From contig NZ_VORW01000006.1 in assembly GCF_007997215.1 (NCBI RefSeq), forward strand, positions 1 through 64,000: a stretch of DNA of 64,000 nucleotides. The letters run 5' to 3'. Every line of letters starts with the position of its first letter. The stretch's first letter is position 1. The translations under genes were made by a program, and so were the position numbers. Below are positions 61,741 to 64,000 of this stretch, one piece after another. Source of the stretch: Algoriphagus aquimarinus. GTDB lineage: Bacteria > Bacteroidota > Bacteroidia > Cytophagales > Cyclobacteriaceae. The notes beneath the pieces are model-generated. The model had not been told where the DNA came from and made no database searches. It saw nothing but the letters and a program-made list of their open reading frames with translations.

Positions 61741-61775
61741 GTTTGCGTTTTAAAAATGAAAGTCTGCAGTATACT

Positions 61776-62957
61776 TCAGACTTTCTCTATAACATCAGTT
61801 TCTCCTATTCTTATTAAGAATTCAAACACGGTCATACCAGATGAATCAGGGGTAAAATCGATATTGAGAGTTGAAACATGTAGATTTTTACCAGAATTAA
61901 GGCAGTCGATGACTTCTAGTAACAAGGGGTTTTGGCGCGTGTAAATTTCATGCCCTCGTGAAAACACCAAGAGCAGATTCTCTTGTTGGCTAATTACATT
62001 TAACCTAAAAGGTGCTTTTAATTTATAGGTTCCCGCCAGGTCAATAGTAAAGGGTATGATTCTAGATTTTTTATCAAAGCCACCGTTACTGCCAAGTCTC
62101 AGTTTTAATCTAGTTACGGCAGTTTCACTTTCTTTTTGAAAGTCAAGAGCTTTTAGCAAGTCCGATTCGTCACGATGAGCTAACAAGTCGTCATTTTGAA
62201 GATTCACTTTCAGCATTTCTGTGATGAGCATTTCCTTGATTGTTTTTTTTGCGCCTCGTCGATAATCGAGTACCAAGCTTACTGAAAACTCTTCAGTGTT
62301 AGCCACGTGGTACATGTCATCGGGAAATGAAATAGCATCTCCAGGTTCTAACACATAAGGAGTGGCTGCATGTAGTATTTCTTCTACATTATGATAAGAT
62401 GCGGCGTGATTTGTAAGCTTGTTATAGTCTTCAGTTTCCCAGATATAGAATGTTTTGGTAGCAGGACCAAGGTGAAATAAAATGCCGTCCTCACCCGGGC
62501 TTCCGCGATGCACTCCAAATGGCGTGTAACCATAGTCTCCCATAAAGAAAAGCGTTGACAGTCCAGCCCAAGGCGTTCCCTGTTTTTCAAGTAAAGGTGC
62601 CACATGGCTTGCCATTTCCTCTACAATTTCGTTTTCATAATCTTCTAAAAAATTCATGATTAAGCCGAAAGCTTCTCCTTGGAAGAAACGTTTTGACCAT
62701 GATGTCAGAGATTCGTTTTCACGAGGTGGATCGATTACAAATCTTTCGTTCTGTGAATTGTCTTGAAGTCTGTCCTTAAAGATTTTGAGCCCATTGAAGG
62801 GTTTATTTGCCTTGGCAAAGTTCCCATTTGCTTTGGAGATAAGTGCTAAAAGTGATTCACATTCCTTGACACTGAGTAAGCTTTTCACCATTCCGGGACT
62901 TGTTAGTCCACAAGTTTCCTCTAATAGCTCATCCCACTTTTCGTTTTTCTGATTCAT
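61776..62957 (-). CDS. cupin/JmjC-like protein
   Basis: This 393-aa cytosolic protein has a central cupin segment: YTPFGVHRGSPGEDGILFHL, then ATKTFYIWETEDY, PYVLEPGDAISFPDDMYHVA and NTEEFSVSLVLDYRRG. The His residues in FGVHRG and DMYHVAN are placed like JmjC/cupin metal ligands, and LEPGDAISFP is a typical late cupin strand. Such proteins act as 2-oxoglutarate/Fe oxygenases, for example on ribosomal proteins, but the first metal motif (HRGSPGED) is not the usual HxD. The C-terminal 150 residues form an extra domain. Confidence 0.72.
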   Translation of the reverse strand: MNQKNEKWDELLEETCGLTSPGMVKSLLSVKECESLLALISKANGNFAKANKPFNGLKIFKDRLQDNSQNERFVIDPPRENESLTSWSKRFFQGEAFGLIMNFLEDYENEIVEEMASHVAPLLEKQGTPWAGLSTLFFMGDYGYTPFGVHRGSPGEDGILFHLGPATKTFYIWETEDYNKLTNHAASYHNVEEILHAATPYVLEPGDAISFPDDMYHVANTEEFSVSLVLDYRRGAKKTIKEMLITEMLKVNLQNDDLLAHRDESDLLKALDFQKESETAVTRLKLRLGSNGGFDKKSRIIPFTIDLAGTYKLKAPFRLNVISQQENLLLVFSRGHEIYTRQNPLLLEVIDCLNSGKNLHVSTLNIDFTPDSSGMTVFEFLIRIGETDVIEKV

Positions 62958-63155
62958 TTTCTTGGATTATCGTATTGCTCATTTACGTTTTGAAATTGAC
63001 GCTGATGCCTTAAAAGTTGAATTCTGGATTATAATACGTAATTACTGAAGTTCTAAAGTAGTTTGAAATTAATCGCCCTGAAAGCAACGTTAAATTTGTA
63101 GGTTGAATGGAATGATTGTTGGTTTTTAATTCTGTAAATCAAAACTAATGAGATC

Positions 63156-63383
63156 ATGATTGTACTTATTAATCAACCAACCGGAATTCTCCCTCTAAGC
63201 TATTTTGGAAAGAAGCATGAAGATGTGGATAAAGGAACCACTCGAAAAACCCCTGGAAATTCAGAAGGTGCTCAGCCTCCCAAAAGGGAAGATTACAGAA
63301 AAATAGAAAGAGAAAATGACAGGAAGAACGATCCTCAGGAAGAAACGGTAGACAATGAGGAGCGGGATAAAAATAGAAAGTGA
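63156..63383 (+). CDS. small hydrophilic hypothetical protein
   Basis: This 75-aa protein consists almost only of charged residues after the first twenty (KKHEDVDKGTTRKTPGNSEG and PPKREDYRKIERENDRKN). There is no family pattern, signal or domain. It is called as coding because of its uninterrupted length and the low-complexity style common to small Bacteroidota stress proteins. The confidence is low. It lies 198 bp beyond the divergent cupin-like gene. Confidence 0.4.
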   Translation: MIVLINQPTGILPLSYFGKKHEDVDKGTTRKTPGNSEGAQPPKREDYRKIERENDRKNDPQEETVDNEERDKNRK

Positions 63384-63404
63384 GGTAGGTTGTAATACAA
63401 CTTA

Positions 63405-63713
63405 TCAATTTTTAGATTTTTCTGAATTCTGAACGTTTTCTTCTATGATAGCTTCCAGTTTCTCAGCTCTCTTGTGATCGCCCGCCCATTCGTATAATTC
63501 CGAAGCCTTGGCACCTGCTTTCTCTACAAAGCCTGTAGTGTCTTTTTTGGCAAGCCAGCCGATGAATTTCCGCATGAATTTGAAATACGGGGCCATAAGC
63601 AAGGAAGCAAGCGCTATTAGTAGCCAACCTACAGGTATAAACGGTACTAGTAGAGCAACAAGTCCTGCAATAAAAGTAAGGGAGGCTATAGCTGGTATAA
63701 TGAATTTTCGCAC
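63405..63713 (-). CDS. small two-helix membrane protein
   Basis: This 102-aa protein has two hydrophobic segments close together near the N-terminus (ASLTFIAGLVALLVPFIPVG, then WLLIALASLLMAPYF), separated by a Pro-Gly turn. A charged C-terminal tail follows (RAEKLEAIIEENVQNSEKSK). The layout resembles DUF454/YbaN-like or PGPGW-type small membrane proteins, but no definite family is recognised. It is monocistronic and lies near the right end of the window. Confidence 0.65.
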   Translation of the reverse strand: MRKFIIPAIASLTFIAGLVALLVPFIPVGWLLIALASLLMAPYFKFMRKFIGWLAKKDTTGFVEKAGAKASELYEWAGDHKRAEKLEAIIEENVQNSEKSKN

Positions 63714-64000
63714 TTCGTTAAGTTACGGAATAGGGAAGAAAAGCACCTAAGGAATAGCCCTAGAAGTAGTTGATTTTTGGCTAGGTACATCCCTGCTCAA
63801 CTGATTCATATTTATTATGAATTTAAACCAATTCTGAAAAAGCTGCTTTTTATGTCTAGCGGTCAAGGTCCTTTTGCAATCTTTTATATTTTTGTTTATA
63901 GAGATTAAGTGTCATATAATTAAACACTTATATATTCATTAATTCAGGAGATGATAGTACCCATCCGGTGCGGATTAATGAGAGAGAACAGGAATGCCGA

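Noticed and set aside
1..64000. CRISPR array, tRNA or rRNA genes
   Set aside because: No regularly spaced 25-40 bp repeats with unique spacers, no tRNA cloverleaf and no rRNA-like stretch were recognised; the repeats found are REP-like or irregular.

Overview
The window looks like chromosomal DNA of a marine-type Bacteroidota, most likely a cytophagale close to Algoriphagus or Cyclobacterium. This is inferred from gene content only: a SusC/SusD pair, four secreted or lipoprotein sulfatases, a PorU2/PorV2-like type IX secretion pair, many short Bacteroidota-type palindromic repeats, and almost no Shine-Dalgarno signals. No rRNA, tRNA or CRISPR array was seen.

Region 1 (1-14.2 kb) is a glycan-uptake locus: SusC and SusD, a sulfatase translationally coupled to a TetR regulator, a second sulfatase on the same strand, and two divergent paralogous lipoprotein sulfatases that flank a methionine sulfoxide reductase. 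No glycoside hydrolase is present, so the locus appears dedicated to desulfating and importing a sulfated glycan. A sugar porter, a PqaA-like lipoprotein hydrolase and an exo-sialidase follow at 22.5-27.2 kb.

Region 2 (14.2-22.2 kb) is accessory DNA. A GIY-YIG endonuclease gene sits inside a field of REP-like repeats. An intact phytanoyl-CoA dioxygenase gene is followed by a mobile-mystery A/B (XRE + Fic) cassette with a direct-repeat operator array, two broken dioxygenase copies separated by a ParE/ParD-type toxin-antitoxin pair, a group II intron 3' remnant (domains V and VI), and two uncharacterised genes. Those two are a GHKL ATPase carrying a C-terminal PD-(D/E)XK-like region and a protein with a possible D-QxK nuclease motif. 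They are the best candidate here for an undescribed (defence?) module.

Region 3 (27.3-36.8 kb) holds an ABC transporter pair, an RsbQ-like hydrolase next to a small protein resembling only region 2 of an ECF sigma factor, a trans-sulfuration PLP enzyme, a VTT-domain membrane protein, a second toxin-antitoxin pair, and a four-gene photolyase operon (TIGR03643-like, photolyase-like, flavin reductase, DUF2256). In the photolyase-like protein the domain order looks permuted.

Region 4 (36-45.2 kb) is gene-poor and scarred. A family of long dispersed repeats (about 90-540 bp) lies between an outer-membrane protein, an M20 peptidase, a truncated GMC oxidoreductase, a gene whose 3' end runs into a repeat, an esterase, a MmeI-like restriction-modification remnant, a frameshifted nuclease-like remnant and a PIN-like protein.

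Region 5 (45.2-64 kb) is mostly core-like: PorU2/PorV2, PadR plus a double-PspC membrane protein, a beta-CASP metallo-hydrolase, and an ECF sigma / membrane-anchored partner / paired beta-barrel / DUF4097 operon that resembles an envelope-stress circuit. It ends with small hypothetical proteins and a cupin/JmjC-like protein.
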